Positions 35,962 through 43,586 are shown, numbered from the stretch's first letter. The stretch is DNA of 64,000 bases from Pseudoxanthomonas sp. X-1 (GCF_020042665.1 NZ_CP083376.1:1586001-1650000); one strand, 5' to 3'. The notes: generated from the sequence alone by a model not told the origin. Numbers and translations: made by a program.

Positions 35962-36192
35962 ATGGACAATCCCGCAGACCCGATCAAGGCCGCTATCGAC
36001 GCGGTAGGCACCCAGTCGGCCCTCGCGGCCGCCTTGGGGATCAAGACTCCATCGATCAGCGAATGGAAGGAGCGGGGCAAGGTCCCCGCTGCAAGAGTGC
36101 TGGATGTCGAGCGCCTGACGGGCGTCTCCCGCCACGAACTCCGCCCCGACATCTTCGGCCCCGCCCCGGCCCCGAAGGGGGAGGCGGCCTGA
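35962..36192 (+). CDS. Cro-like / YdaS-type HTH regulator
   Basis: A protein of 76 residues from the ATG at 35962. It reads MDNPADPIKAAIDAVGTQSA then LAAALGIKTPSISEWKERGK, the YdaS/Cro HTH pattern. The domain ends with RVLDVERLTGVSRHELRPDI. It should compete with the repressor at the shared operators and allow lytic growth. An upstream in-frame ATG at 35944 lies inside OR1 and the promoter, ahead of the likely transcription start, and is therefore rejected. Confidence 0.88.
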   Translation: MDNPADPIKAAIDAVGTQSALAAALGIKTPSISEWKERGKVPAARVLDVERLTGVSRHELRPDIFGPAPAPKGEAA

Positions 36193-36224
36193 GATGAGTA
36201 GCGACGCGCTCCTGCAGTTGGCGC

Positions 36225-36497
36225 TTATGCCTCCGGTGTGGCTGAAGCAAATGCGTCGGTCCAACGGGCGAGGCACGCCGCCATCTGATCCCGAAACGTC
36301 GGCAGTGATTCGACCGCAAAGGCCCGGTCCGCTAGCTCCAACTGTGCGTGCTGCCAAATTGCCAGGGCGTGCTGTGGCTGAGGGTGAGACTGAATGAGTG
36401 TTGCCACGGCCAGTTCCAATGTTTCCTGCCGCGCCAGCATCGCTGCCAGCGTCTGGTCCGTCTTCAGCTGCACTTCCAGCAGCGCATGCAAGTCCAT
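36225..36497 (-). CDS. Helical hypothetical protein opposite the pR transcript
   Basis: A protein of 90 residues. GGAG is seven bases ahead of the ATG. It reads MDLHALLEVQLKTDQTLAAM then LARQETLELAVATLIQSHPQ and looks like a true helical protein. The opposite strand has a frame (36194-36397) with poor composition. It would be transcribed against pR, so expression is expected mainly in the repressed state. Confidence 0.6.
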   Translation of the reverse strand: MDLHALLEVQLKTDQTLAAMLARQETLELAVATLIQSHPQPQHALAIWQHAQLELADRAFAVESLPTFRDQMAACLARWTDAFASATPEA

Positions 36498-36567
36498 GCC
36501 GGTCTCCGTGGGTGAGGTTGGGTCGCGCCACCAATCCTACGGCCAGACCGGCGCCTATGCGGGCCAC

Positions 36568-36687
36568 TCAGCGCCCAACCCTTCGGTAGCAGCACACGCC
36601 ATCAATCCAGCGGATGGCGAACACCTGCCCGCACAGCCACACCAGCGTGGTGACGTTCGCGGGCTGTTCAACACGTAGAGCTTCCAT
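36568..36687 (-). CDS. Micro-protein, 39 residues, upstream of the antisense gene
   Basis: It reads MEALRVEQPANVTTLVWLCG then QVFAIRWIDGVCCYRRVGR. It has hydrophobic and Cys-containing segments. The ribosome site is weak (AAGGA). It runs in the same direction as 36225-36497, 70 bp ahead of it. This and the previous gene interrupt the rightward early operon. Confidence 0.45.
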   Translation of the reverse strand: MEALRVEQPANVTTLVWLCGQVFAIRWIDGVCCYRRVGR

Positions 36688-36747
36688 CGGGCCTGTCCTT
36701 CGGGGCGGGCTCTCATTTGGTCCGAAATCCAACCGTCAACACGAGTC

Positions 36748-37125
36748 ATGACCACACAACACTCGTTGCCACTGATAGGCCCCGTGCCCTCTATCGAGCG
36801 AGTCCCGATGCACCTCGTCGGCCTCTGCCGCACGTCGGGTGATGCGGTGCTGCTGGCTATCCGGGTCGCCAAGAAGTCCCAGCGCCAGGTCGCCAATGAC
36901 ATCGGCATGGAGCCTGCGCAGCTGTCCCGGATCATCTCGGGCAACGCGCACATGCCCGCCGACATGGCGCTGTGCTTCGCCCGTGCGGTGCGCAACTGGG
37001 GCTGGCAGCAGTGGGTGGCTCACTCCTGCGGGATGGACATGGTTCCGCGCACCGAGTCGGCCGAGGAAAAGCTCGCCCGTCTCGAAGCGGAGAACGCCGA
37101 ACTGCGCATGAGGGCTGCCGCATGA
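36748..37125 (+). CDS. HTH DNA-binding protein (CII-like position)
   Basis: A protein of 125 residues. An XRE-like HTH occupies the middle (AIRVAKKSQRQVANDIGMEP then AQLSRIISGNAHMPADMALC). The C-terminus is a charged helix (EEKLARLEAENAELRMRAAA). It is the first sizeable gene after cro on the same strand, as cII is in lambda, so a role in the lysis-lysogeny choice is possible; the sequence itself does not prove it. Confidence 0.75.
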   Translation: MTTQHSLPLIGPVPSIERVPMHLVGLCRTSGDAVLLAIRVAKKSQRQVANDIGMEPAQLSRIISGNAHMPADMALCFARAVRNWGWQQWVAHSCGMDMVPRTESAEEKLARLEAENAELRMRAAA

Positions 37126-37289
37126 ACCACTCCGAGTACGAGCAGGTGCTGAAGATCATGCGCGACGAGGCGTTCGAGGCCGCGAAGCGCCTCCAGTTCC
37201 CGAGCGCCAACGTGATCCAGTTCCCGCGCGCCAAGCGCCTTCCCAGCCCCCAACCGACGCGCCCGAATGGGCCGGGGAGGGCTGCGTGA
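37122..37289 (+). CDS. Small hypothetical phage protein, 55 residues
   Basis: It reads MNHSEYEQVLKIMRDEAFEA then AKRLQFPSANVIQFPRAKRL. ATGA overlap with the upstream gene. A helical start and a basic Pro-rich end. No family recognised. Confidence 0.6.
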   Translation: MNHSEYEQVLKIMRDEAFEAAKRLQFPSANVIQFPRAKRLPSPQPTRPNGPGRAA

Positions 37290-37525
37290 GTGCGAATGGC
37301 GAGATTTCGCGCACGGCCCCCGCGCACGCTGGTCCAGTGACCACGACGAGCAAGCACATGGCCAAGCAATCAGACTTCTGCCGCAAGGCGCTGGAGGCCC
37401 TCTACGCCGCTCCCATGACCGCTTACGAGCTGCGCGAGTACGACCGCCTGCGAGCGGACGAGATGGCCCGTGCTGAGGCGCGTAGAGCGCCGACGCCGCA
37501 GCGTGACTTACTGGAGGCCGCTTGA
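37286..37525 (+). CDS. Small hypothetical phage protein, 79 residues, GTG start
   Basis: It starts at GTG 37286 with a four-base overlap (GTGA). The middle reads SKHMAKQSDFCRKALEALYA then APMTAYELREYDRLRADEMA. It is helical and charged and stands immediately before the replication gene, to which its stop is fused (TTGA). Confidence 0.6.
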   Translation: MSANGEISRTAPAHAGPVTTTSKHMAKQSDFCRKALEALYAAPMTAYELREYDRLRADEMARAEARRAPTPQRDLLEAA

Positions 37526-38394
37526 GCGACACCTACACAAAGCTGTTTAGGTCGATAGCGGCCAGCACCATCGTCAGCGAGCCGCTGGCGACTCGTTGGC
37601 TATGGGTAACGCTACTGTCCCAGGCAGACAAGGGCGGGAACGTCTACGGGTCCATTCCGGGTCTCGCCCGCCTGGCCAACATCAGCCTTCAGGAGGTCGA
37701 GCAGGCCTTGCAGTGCCTGATGTCGCCCGACCCCTATAGTCGCACCCCCGACAACGAGGGGCGGCGATTGGCGCCGATCGACGGCGGTTGGCGCCTCCTC
37801 AACCATGCCAAGTACGCGGCGATCAGGGACAAGGCGGAGCGTGCTGACTACAAGCGCGAGTGGGATCGGGCAAATCGGTCCAAGGCGGCAAAGTCGCCCC
37901 AGTCGGAATCCGACATTTCCGACACTCATCCGACAGATTCCGGCAATTCCGATACTCACGTCCCCACCAACACTAACACCAACACTAAAGATCAAAAGCA
38001 TTCGTCATCGGCTACGCCGACTGACGCCGACGAACTTGCCCAGCGATTGGCTCAGGTCACCAGGGAGGCAGTCGAGGCCTACAACGCCTCGCCGCTGACC
38101 AAGCGCAACGGCGGCAATCTGCCGAACGTCTCGGCAAGCGTGGGCCGGGAGAAGCGCCAGCAGCAGGTCAGGCGCTGCCTGCGGGTTGCCAGGGAGATTT
38201 GCCGGGAGTCCACGGGTACGCCCCTGGTGACTCCCGAGTTCTGGGCTGCCTACTTCGACCTGGCCGCTGAGGACGACTTCTACGCAGGTCGAATCCGGGG
38301 CGGCGCTGGGCACGAGAACTTCGTCCCTGATTTCGAGACGCTGACCAGCGAGAAGACCATGTTGAAGCTCTACGACCGGCAGGTGGCTGCATGA
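37522..38394 (+). CDS. Phage replication initiator, lambda O-like
   Basis: A protein of 290 residues that begins at TTG 37522, four bases inside the upstream stop. The N-terminal winged-helix part (YTKLFRSIAASTIVSEPLAT, VYGSIPGLARLANISLQEVE) resembles replisome-organiser proteins. A low-complexity linker (about 130-165) carries NTNTNTK, and the C-terminal helical domain (RCLRVAREICRESTGTPLVT) should contact the helicase encoded next. Lambda O binds iterons inside its own gene, and iteron-like repeats occur here at 37909-37954 in the linker. The start codon is unusual but is supported by tight coupling. Confidence 0.8.
   Translation: MSDTYTKLFRSIAASTIVSEPLATRWLWVTLLSQADKGGNVYGSIPGLARLANISLQEVEQALQCLMSPDPYSRTPDNEGRRLAPIDGGWRLLNHAKYAAIRDKAERADYKREWDRANRSKAAKSPQSESDISDTHPTDSGNSDTHVPTNTNTNTKDQKHSSSATPTDADELAQRLAQVTREAVEAYNASPLTKRNGGNLPNVSASVGREKRQQQVRRCLRVAREICRESTGTPLVTPEFWAAYFDLAAEDDFYAGRIRGGAGHENFVPDFETLTSEKTMLKLYDRQVAA
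37909..37954 (+). repeat. Iteron-like direct repeats (candidate replication origin)
   Basis: Five copies of TCCGACA or close variants start at 37909, 37918, 37929, 37939 (TCCGGCA) and 37948 (TCCGATA), that is every 9-11 bp. A purine/A-rich stretch follows near 37975-38000. The layout matches the lambda ori (iterons plus A+T-rich segment within gene O). Confidence 0.5.
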
Positions 38395-39857
38395 GCGCTG
38401 TCCGCCAGGAAATCGAACGCATGGCCGAGTTGTATGGCGGACCCGATGTCAGCCAGCTGCGCGTGCCGCCCCATAGCACGGAGGCCGAGCAGGCGGTGCT
38501 GGGCGGCTTGATGCTGTCGCCAGCTGCGCTATGGGGCGTGCAGGATGTGCTCGCACAGGGAGACTTCTACCGCCGCGACCATCAGCGGATCTACGCGGGC
38601 ATTCTGGAGCTTTCCGAGAAGCGTAAGCCGTACGACGCGGTGACGCTGGGGGACTGGTTTGAGGCACGCGGCGAATCCGACCTGATCGCTGGCGGCGACT
38701 ACCTGATCGAGCTAGCGACCTCCACCGCATCGGCCGCCAACATCCGGGCGTGGGCCGAGATCGTTCGGGACAAGGCTCTGCAGCGGCGCTTGATCGACGT
38801 GGGGACCGAGATCGTAAACGCGGGCTTCGATGGCCGCTGCGACAGCGGCGACGCACTGGCGAGCGCTCAGACGCTAGTTCAGGGCTTGATGCCCAAGCAG
38901 CGCGGCGGCCTGTCACTGGCGGCTGACTCGCTCAAGGACTATTACCAGGACCTACAGGCTCGCTATGACTCCGAGGGGCGCCTGACGGGAATGCCGACGC
39001 CGTGGGGCGACTTCAACAAGCACACCCACGGGCTACAGCCCGGCGAGCTGGCGTTGTTTGCGGCGCGTCCCAGCATGGGTAAGTCGATCTTGGGCTTGAA
39101 TCTGTCGCTGTTCGCCTCGCTGCGTGAGAAGCGCGTAGCCCTGTTTTCGCTGGAGATGAGCAAGAGGCAGATTCACCGCCGCAACATCGCCTCGCTGATG
39201 AAGGTGCCCCACGACTGGCTTTTGGCCCCCAGCAAGGAGGGCGATGACTACTGGCCTCAAGTAACCGAGGGCATCCGCCAGCTAAAGGCCTCAAATCTGT
39301 ACGTGGACGACACGGCCGATCTGACGATCAACCAGGTAATGGCCCGCGCGCGAAACCAGCACCTGCAGGAACCGATCGACCTGCTGGTGGTGGACCACAT
39401 CCATGACTTCAAAGTGGACGCCAAGCTGGCGCGCTTCGAGTACGGAAAGATTGCCCAAGGGCTGAAGACGCTGGCGAAGGAGTTCAACTGCCCGGTCGTT
39501 GCCCTGGCGCAGCTCAACCGCCAGATGGCAAATAGAGCAGACAAACGCCCGACGATGACGGACCTGCGTGAGTCCGGCGAGCTGGAGCAAAAGGCCGACC
39601 TGATCGTATTCCTCCACCGAGAGGACTACTACGACAAGGAGAGCTACATGCGCGGCGCGGTTGAGCTGATCGTGGCGAAGGGTCGTGACATCGAGGCTGG
39701 CAAGACCATATTGCTGCGGAATGACTATGCGCACATGGCGCTTCGCGACTGGGAGGGCCCAGCGCCTCAGCCTCCAGTCCAGTCATCGCCGAATAGGTCG
39801 ACCGGCAGGGGATTCTTCCGATCGGGCAAGAGCCTGGCGGCGGGAGGTGATGAGTGA
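38391..39857 (+). CDS. Replicative DNA helicase, DnaB family
   Basis: A protein of 488 residues. The DnaB N-terminal domain (PPHSTEAEQAVLGGLMLSPA) leads to the RecA-like motor with Walker A AARPSMGKSILGLNLSLFAS, Walker B IDLLVVDHIHDFKVD and the DnaB signature SLEMSKRQIHRR. RESGELEQKADLIVFLHRED is the motif H4 region. It unwinds DNA ahead of the polymerase as a hexamer. As the phage brings its own helicase, it needs no helicase-hijacking protein like lambda P. ATGA overlap with the O-like gene. Confidence 0.96.
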   Translation: MSAVRQEIERMAELYGGPDVSQLRVPPHSTEAEQAVLGGLMLSPAALWGVQDVLAQGDFYRRDHQRIYAGILELSEKRKPYDAVTLGDWFEARGESDLIAGGDYLIELATSTASAANIRAWAEIVRDKALQRRLIDVGTEIVNAGFDGRCDSGDALASAQTLVQGLMPKQRGGLSLAADSLKDYYQDLQARYDSEGRLTGMPTPWGDFNKHTHGLQPGELALFAARPSMGKSILGLNLSLFASLREKRVALFSLEMSKRQIHRRNIASLMKVPHDWLLAPSKEGDDYWPQVTEGIRQLKASNLYVDDTADLTINQVMARARNQHLQEPIDLLVVDHIHDFKVDAKLARFEYGKIAQGLKTLAKEFNCPVVALAQLNRQMANRADKRPTMTDLRESGELEQKADLIVFLHREDYYDKESYMRGAVELIVAKGRDIEAGKTILLRNDYAHMALRDWEGPAPQPPVQSSPNRSTGRGFFRSGKSLAAGGDE

Positions 39858-39888
39858 ACCTCCACCGCGACAACTACATGGAGGCGGC

Positions 39889-40449
39889 GTGAGCATCGTC
39901 GAGAGAGCAAAGGAGCTGGCGCATCGCGCTCACGCCGGTCAGGTGGACAAGGCTGGCAAGCCATACATCGAGCATGTGGCTCGGGTTGCGGCGCGTGTCC
40001 GCGAGGACCGCATGTGCGCCAACGAAGACTGCAACGGCCGTGGAGAGGTCGTGGATTGGGGCAGTGTGGGCTGTGGAGACCCATCATGCTGCTCGCCTTG
40101 GAGATCGCCTTGCCCTGACTGCGAGGTGGCTGAGGCCGCCGCGTGGCTGCATGACGTAATTGAGGACGCGGCATGCGATGAGCAGAGCCGGATTGGCCAC
40201 CACGTCGAGGACAACTTCCCGGTCACTGTGGTCAACGCGGTTCTTGCCTTGACCAAATTCGAAGGCTACCCCGAAAGCAACTACTACGCCGACATCCGAG
40301 AAGATGAAATCGCCATGCGAGTGAAGCTTGCCGACATCGCCGACAACAGCGATGAGGCGCGTTTGGCGCTGCTCGACAAGCAGACCGCTGATCGCCTGCG
40401 AAAGAAGTACAGGAAGGCGCTAAGGGAGCTGGGAGTTTCCGTGCCATGA
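39889..40449 (+). CDS. HD-domain hydrolase with cysteine-rich insertion
   Basis: A protein of 186 residues beginning at GTG 39889 (GGAGG five bases ahead). The start ERAKELAHRAHAGQVDKAGK then PYIEHVARVAARV and the AWLHDVIEDAA motif (HD at 88-89) are those of RelA/SpoT-like HD phosphohydrolases. The end has KLADIADNSDEARLALLDKQ, the distal Asp. Between H29 and HD lies a 40-residue insert with cysteines at 43, 48, 62, 67, 68, 75 and 78, probably a zinc-binding knuckle resembling DnaJ CxxCxGxG units. The substrate may be a nucleotide such as (p)ppGpp; that is inference. Confidence 0.85.
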   Translation: MSIVERAKELAHRAHAGQVDKAGKPYIEHVARVAARVREDRMCANEDCNGRGEVVDWGSVGCGDPSCCSPWRSPCPDCEVAEAAAWLHDVIEDAACDEQSRIGHHVEDNFPVTVVNAVLALTKFEGYPESNYYADIREDEIAMRVKLADIADNSDEARLALLDKQTADRLRKKYRKALRELGVSVP

Positions 40450-40616
40450 CCTGGACCCGTCCCACCGCCGACACGATCGAATGCCCGCCTTGGTCCATCC
40501 GCAAGGGCTGGTTCCTCACTGGGACGTGCTACCGGCTGTTCCGTACCAACCGACTAATCGCGATCTGCCCCACAGCAGAGAGCGCCATGCAACGTGCTGA
40601 GAGGGCATCCCCATGA
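40446..40616 (+). CDS. Small hypothetical phage protein, 56 residues
   Basis: It reads TRPTADTIECPPWSIRKGWF then LTGTCYRLFRTNRLIAICPT. A beta-rich small domain with three cysteines. ATGA overlap at both ends places it in the nin-like run. Confidence 0.6.
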   Translation: MTWTRPTADTIECPPWSIRKGWFLTGTCYRLFRTNRLIAICPTAESAMQRAERASP

Positions 40617-41056
40617 CCAAGCACATCCTCAACAGCGAAGTCAGCCTCCAGTCCTTCATCGGCGGCGTGCGCGAGCTGTGGCACTCGCGCCGGTATCTGG
40701 AAGTCAACGTCAAGGAAGGGAAGGGCAGGAGCGTCGAGCAGAACGCAGTGCTGCATGGCTGGTTCGGTCAAGTGGCGCGGGAGCTGCGACAGGATGATCC
40801 GCGAGGCGTGAAGCGCTTCTGCAAGCTGCACTTCGGTGTGCCGATTCTGCGTGCCGAGGATGAGGACTTCCGGGCCGCCTACGACCGCGTGATCAAGCCG
40901 CTGGTCTACGAGGACAAGCTCGTGGCGATGGACATCCTGCCGGTCACGTCCGTGATGACCACGATCCAGCTCGACCGGTGCATGACCGACATCCAGGACC
41001 ACTTCCGCAAGCAAGGGGTGGAGTTGCTCTACCCGAAAGAGCGAGAGGCTGCATGA
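40613..41056 (+). CDS. NinB-like recombination protein
   Basis: A protein of 147 residues. The stretch GRSVEQNAVLHGWFGQVARE aligns with the RSLDQN..LW..LGDVSRQ segment of lambda NinB, and the order of secondary structure elements is the same. NinB binds single-stranded DNA in phage recombination. The remaining sequence (FCKLHFGVPILRAEDEDFRA; VTSVMTTIQLDRCMTDIQDH) fits the family but is diverged. It lies in the block after the helicase, as nin genes do. Confidence 0.75.
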   Translation: MTKHILNSEVSLQSFIGGVRELWHSRRYLEVNVKEGKGRSVEQNAVLHGWFGQVARELRQDDPRGVKRFCKLHFGVPILRAEDEDFRAAYDRVIKPLVYEDKLVAMDILPVTSVMTTIQLDRCMTDIQDHFRKQGVELLYPKEREAA

Positions 41057-41376
41057 TCAGAGATCTTTTGAATCTCCCGAAACTCCGCAGCGAGCCCTAC
41101 CTAGAGTGGGTGCGCTCGCTTCCGTGCTGCGGCTGCGGCATCGTCGGTCGAAATCACGCGCACCACAGCATCGCGGACCGCCATGGCAGCAGCAAGCACA
41201 GCGACCTGGCGGCGATGCCGCTGTGCCCTGCGTGTCACGCCTGCTTGCACGCTGGTTGGCCGGATTGGGAGGACGAGTACGGCGCCCAGTGGCTGCACGT
41301 CTTCCGCACGCTGGACCGCGCTGCGTCCATGGGCGTGCTGACGGTAGATGCGAAGGCGGCAAGGGAGTTGTCATGA
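41053..41376 (+). CDS. YbcO/DUF968-like putative nuclease
   Basis: A protein of 107 residues. It shows two Cys/His groups: LPCCGCGIVGRNHAHHSIAD, then SKHSDLAAMPLCPACHACLH. This CxxC...HAHH...LCxxCHxxLH layout is that of the compact HNH-type phage proteins (DUF968/YbcO) of the nin region, which act on DNA junctions or as nucleases. ATGA overlap with the NinB-like gene. Confidence 0.8.
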   Translation: MIRDLLNLPKLRSEPYLEWVRSLPCCGCGIVGRNHAHHSIADRHGSSKHSDLAAMPLCPACHACLHAGWPDWEDEYGAQWLHVFRTLDRAASMGVLTVDAKAARELS

Positions 41377-41516
41377 GGAAAGCAATTATTTCCCTGATCT
41401 CCATCCTTGCTGCTTACCTGCTTGGCTATGCAGCCGTGTGGCTAATTCATGGACCCGCCTGGGCCTGCATGTTGGGCGGATGGATGATGGTCTCGCTGAG
41501 TAGGTCCGGATCATGA
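41373..41516 (+). CDS. Small membrane protein, 47 residues
   Basis: It reads MRKAIISLISILAAYLLGYA then AVWLIHGPAWACMLGGWMMV. Two short membrane helices. ATGA overlap both sides. It sits well ahead of the lysis cassette, so a holin role is unlikely. Confidence 0.6.
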   Translation: MRKAIISLISILAAYLLGYAAVWLIHGPAWACMLGGWMMVSLSRSGS

Positions 41517-41716
41517 CCAACCTCAACACCATGTTTGCCGTGCTGGAGGAGCTGCCGCCCGGCAAGTTCACGACCGGCGACTACGTGCGCATGCGTCGCC
41601 GGCTGTTTGGGCGCAGTGCTGACGTTGGGACGCCTGCGCGCGAGCTGGACCGGGCTGTGGCCGAGGGCTATCTGTCCGTGGACGGCGGCGTGTACGAGGA
41701 AAGGAGGACGAAGTGA
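41513..41716 (+). CDS. Small hypothetical phage protein, 67 residues
   Basis: It reads MTNLNTMFAVLEELPPGKFT then TGDYVRMRRRLFGRSADVGT and ends with AVAEGYLSVDGGVYEERR, the pattern of a winged-helix fold. It could bind DNA. ATGA-type overlaps on both sides. Confidence 0.65.
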   Translation: MTNLNTMFAVLEELPPGKFTTGDYVRMRRRLFGRSADVGTPARELDRAVAEGYLSVDGGVYEERRTK

Positions 41717-42063
41717 GGGGCCGGCACAGTGCGATGGCGCTCGGCCGGCTCAAGGCTGGCGCGATGAACAAGACTGAGGCGGCCTACGCCGCGAGCCTGG
41801 AACTGCGCAAGGCGGCCGGCGAGGTGGCCTGGTATCGCTTCGAGGGCGTCAAGCTGAGACTGGCCGACAACACGTTCTATACCCCCGACTTCGCTGTGAT
41901 GCTGGCAGACGGCCGCATGCAGATGCACGAGGTCAAGGGGTTCTGGCAAGACGACGCGCGGGCAAAGATCAAGATAGCCGCAGAAATGTACCCGTTCGAC
42001 TTCCTGGCCGTAAAGGCGACAGCGAAGCGGGACGGGGGTGGCTGGGCAGTGGAGCACTTCTGA
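41713..42063 (+). CDS. DUF1064 nuclease (PD-(D/E)xK, Holliday-junction-resolvase-like)
   Basis: A protein of 116 residues with a GTG start at 41713. The core AWYRFEGVKLRLADNTFYTP then DFAVMLADGRMQMHEVKGFW carries the PD and ExK residues of the DUF1064 family. These small phage enzymes are predicted junction resolvases or endonucleases in recombination and packaging preparation. It belongs to the nin-like block. Confidence 0.85.
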   Translation: MRGRHSAMALGRLKAGAMNKTEAAYAASLELRKAAGEVAWYRFEGVKLRLADNTFYTPDFAVMLADGRMQMHEVKGFWQDDARAKIKIAAEMYPFDFLAVKATAKRDGGGWAVEHF

Positions 42064-42152
42064 TGGCCAGTGCATCGCAATTGCAACGCGAGGCCGCGCT
42101 CATGCGGCGGGAAATCAAACTCAGGAAACGAGAGGGGGTGAGCCGTGGGTGA
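42063..42152 (+). CDS. Possible micro-protein, 29 residues
   Basis: It reads MASASQLQREAALMRREIKL and ends RKREGVSRG. A single basic helix. It starts on the last base of the DUF1064 stop (TGATG) and overlaps the next GTG by eight bases, which fits the compact style of the operon. Confidence 0.4.
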   Translation: MASASQLQREAALMRREIKLRKREGVSRG

Positions 42153-42687
42153 GATCGAGAACAACGCAACGCCGTTCCGTCAGTACTACTCACCGCGGCC
42201 GCTGCTGACGGTGGACCCGGATGACCTGCTCGGAGCCGCTGAGGCGGTGCAGGGCAGGCTCAAGCGGCTGTACAACGACCGTAGGTGCGGAGCGTGGCTG
42301 TTCGTCGCCGTCGACACGCTGGAGGCCTGGGTGATCCCAGAGACCCACACCTCCATGCCCTCCATCGAGCGTGACCTGGCGCGCGGGGTGTGGGGGCAGC
42401 GCCTTGTAGGACACTACCGTCGGGACGAGGACAAGGGCATCTATCCGAGGCCTGAGGCAATCGCCGAAGCGATCGCAGCCCACCTGGAGCTGCCTTTCGC
42501 CACAGCAGCTGCTCGACGTGACATCACGGCCGACACGATTTTGCAGGCCCTGGCTGAGCAGGCACGCGTTCCCGCCGATCAGCTGGCCCAGTACCCGGCG
42601 CTCTACCAGATCGCCCATGCCATCGCGGCCTCCCTTCGGGGGCGGGTGCTATTGCCGTTGACGCCTCCGGCCGAACAGGCAGCGTGA
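42145..42687 (+). CDS. Hypothetical phage protein, 180 residues, GTG start
   Basis: It begins VGEIENNATPFRQYYSPRPL. Helical segments are PDDLLGAAEAVQGRLKRLYN and DITADTILQALAEQARVPAD. No catalytic motif is visible. Its last 37 bases contain the first copy of the late element (42651-42664). It is the last gene of the early rightward block. Confidence 0.7.
   Translation: MGEIENNATPFRQYYSPRPLLTVDPDDLLGAAEAVQGRLKRLYNDRRCGAWLFVAVDTLEAWVIPETHTSMPSIERDLARGVWGQRLVGHYRRDEDKGIYPRPEAIAEAIAAHLELPFATAAARRDITADTILQALAEQARVPADQLAQYPALYQIAHAIAASLRGRVLLPLTPPAEQAA
42651..42664 (+). promoter_or_regulatory. Late element copy 1
   Basis: ATTGCCGTTGACGC, inside the 3' end of the preceding gene, 28 bp ahead of the first late gene at 42692. 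It matches [AT]TT[AG]CCGTTGA[CG]GC, found at the start of four other late blocks. Confidence 0.55.
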
Positions 42688-42691
42688 GGCA

Positions 42692-42883
42692 ATGGATAGC
42701 CGCCTGCACGAAGCCGCCAAGCACCTGGCCCTGGAGTTCTCGTTGAGCCGGGCCGAGGCGCAGCGCGACCTCACGCCCATGGTGCTGGAGGGGTTGGTGG
42801 CCCACGGCCTGGCATTCGAGCGGAATGGCCGGGTGGCACTGACGGCGCTGGGCGGCCGCGTTCTGGCTGAGGCAGCCCGATGA
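42692..42883 (+). CDS. Small hypothetical protein, 63 residues
   Basis: It reads MDSRLHEAAKHLALEFSLSR then VLEGLVAHGLAFERNGRVAL. It resembles a winged helix. It stands just after the first late element and ahead of the terminase genes, so it may be an accessory packaging or control factor. Confidence 0.6.
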   Translation: MDSRLHEAAKHLALEFSLSRAEAQRDLTPMVLEGLVAHGLAFERNGRVALTALGGRVLAEAAR

Positions 42884-43185
42884 CTTGGCTCTGGCGTGAC
42901 ATTGGATGCACTAGTGCCGGGATAAAGCCCCGCATGAGGTTTCACCGGCTTCCGCGTTGGTGGGATTACACGATGCACGCCAACTGCGAGGCGTGGTTCA
43001 TCCATCACCAGATTCGCGCCAACCCTGGGCGCCAGTACAGGGGCGACAAGCGCATGAGTGTCGACGAACCTGCGCAGCCCGAGAGCGGTTTGCCACGTCG
43101 TGGCGGCTTGGCCGGTTGCAGCCGGCCGGGTGACATTTCTTGCCGTGGGATCGGGCGCTTCTTTCCCAAGCGGAGCCGAAGCTAA
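42880..43185 (+). CDS. Hypothetical protein upstream of terminase
   Basis: A protein of 101 residues. Its first 55 residues look structured (MRFHRLPRWWDYTMHANCEA then WFIHHQIRANPGRQYRGDKR). The remainder is basic and Gly-rich. ATGA overlap with the previous gene, and TAATG with terS. Family unknown. Confidence 0.55.
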   Translation: MTWLWRDIGCTSAGIKPRMRFHRLPRWWDYTMHANCEAWFIHHQIRANPGRQYRGDKRMSVDEPAQPESGLPRRGGLAGCSRPGDISCRGIGRFFPKRSRS

Positions 43186-43586
43186 TGGCAGCCGCCCGGC
43201 AGATATTGGATCAATATGGGCTTGAGGCCGTCTGCGAGGACATCGGTCGCGGTACGTCTATGACAGCCATCGCCCAAGAGCGTGGCGTTTCGATTGGGTC
43301 GCTTCTGACGTGGGTTGAGGCCGATCCTGAGCGTTCCGCGCGCGTGCGCGAGGCGAGATCGGCAATGGCCCGATACTGGGATGAGAAGGCCGAGGCTGGA
43401 ATCGAGTCCGCCGAGGACGAGTTCGCCCTGAAAAAGGCCAAGGAGTTGTCCCATCACTACCGGTGGCGGGCCTCGAAGATCGCGCCGAGGGAGTACGGCG
43501 ACAAGGTCCAACACTCCAGCGACCCGGACAACCCGTTGCCGGCACCGCAGTGGATCGTCAACCCGGTGGCCCCGAGGGGAGAGTAG
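43185..43586 (+). CDS. terS: Terminase small subunit (Sf6 type)
   Basis: A protein of 133 residues. An HTH opens the protein (GLEAVCEDIGRGTSMTAIAQ then ERGVSIGSLLTWVEADPERS). The Sf6-type oligomer core follows: RYWDEKAEAGIESAEDEFAL then KKAKELSHHYRWRASKIAPR. It recognises pac DNA and loads the large subunit. The ATG at 43185 overlaps the upstream stop (TAATG); a longer frame to 43140 has no ribosome site. Its TAG overlaps the terL GTG by one base. Confidence 0.93.
   Translation: MAAARQILDQYGLEAVCEDIGRGTSMTAIAQERGVSIGSLLTWVEADPERSARVREARSAMARYWDEKAEAGIESAEDEFALKKAKELSHHYRWRASKIAPREYGDKVQHSSDPDNPLPAPQWIVNPVAPRGE

Noticed and set aside
36194..36397. Plus-strand frame after cro
   Set aside because: Its sequence is low in order and rich in Pro and Arg; the overlapping minus-strand frame looks like a true protein. 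Not certain, because a GGAGG precedes the plus-strand ATG.
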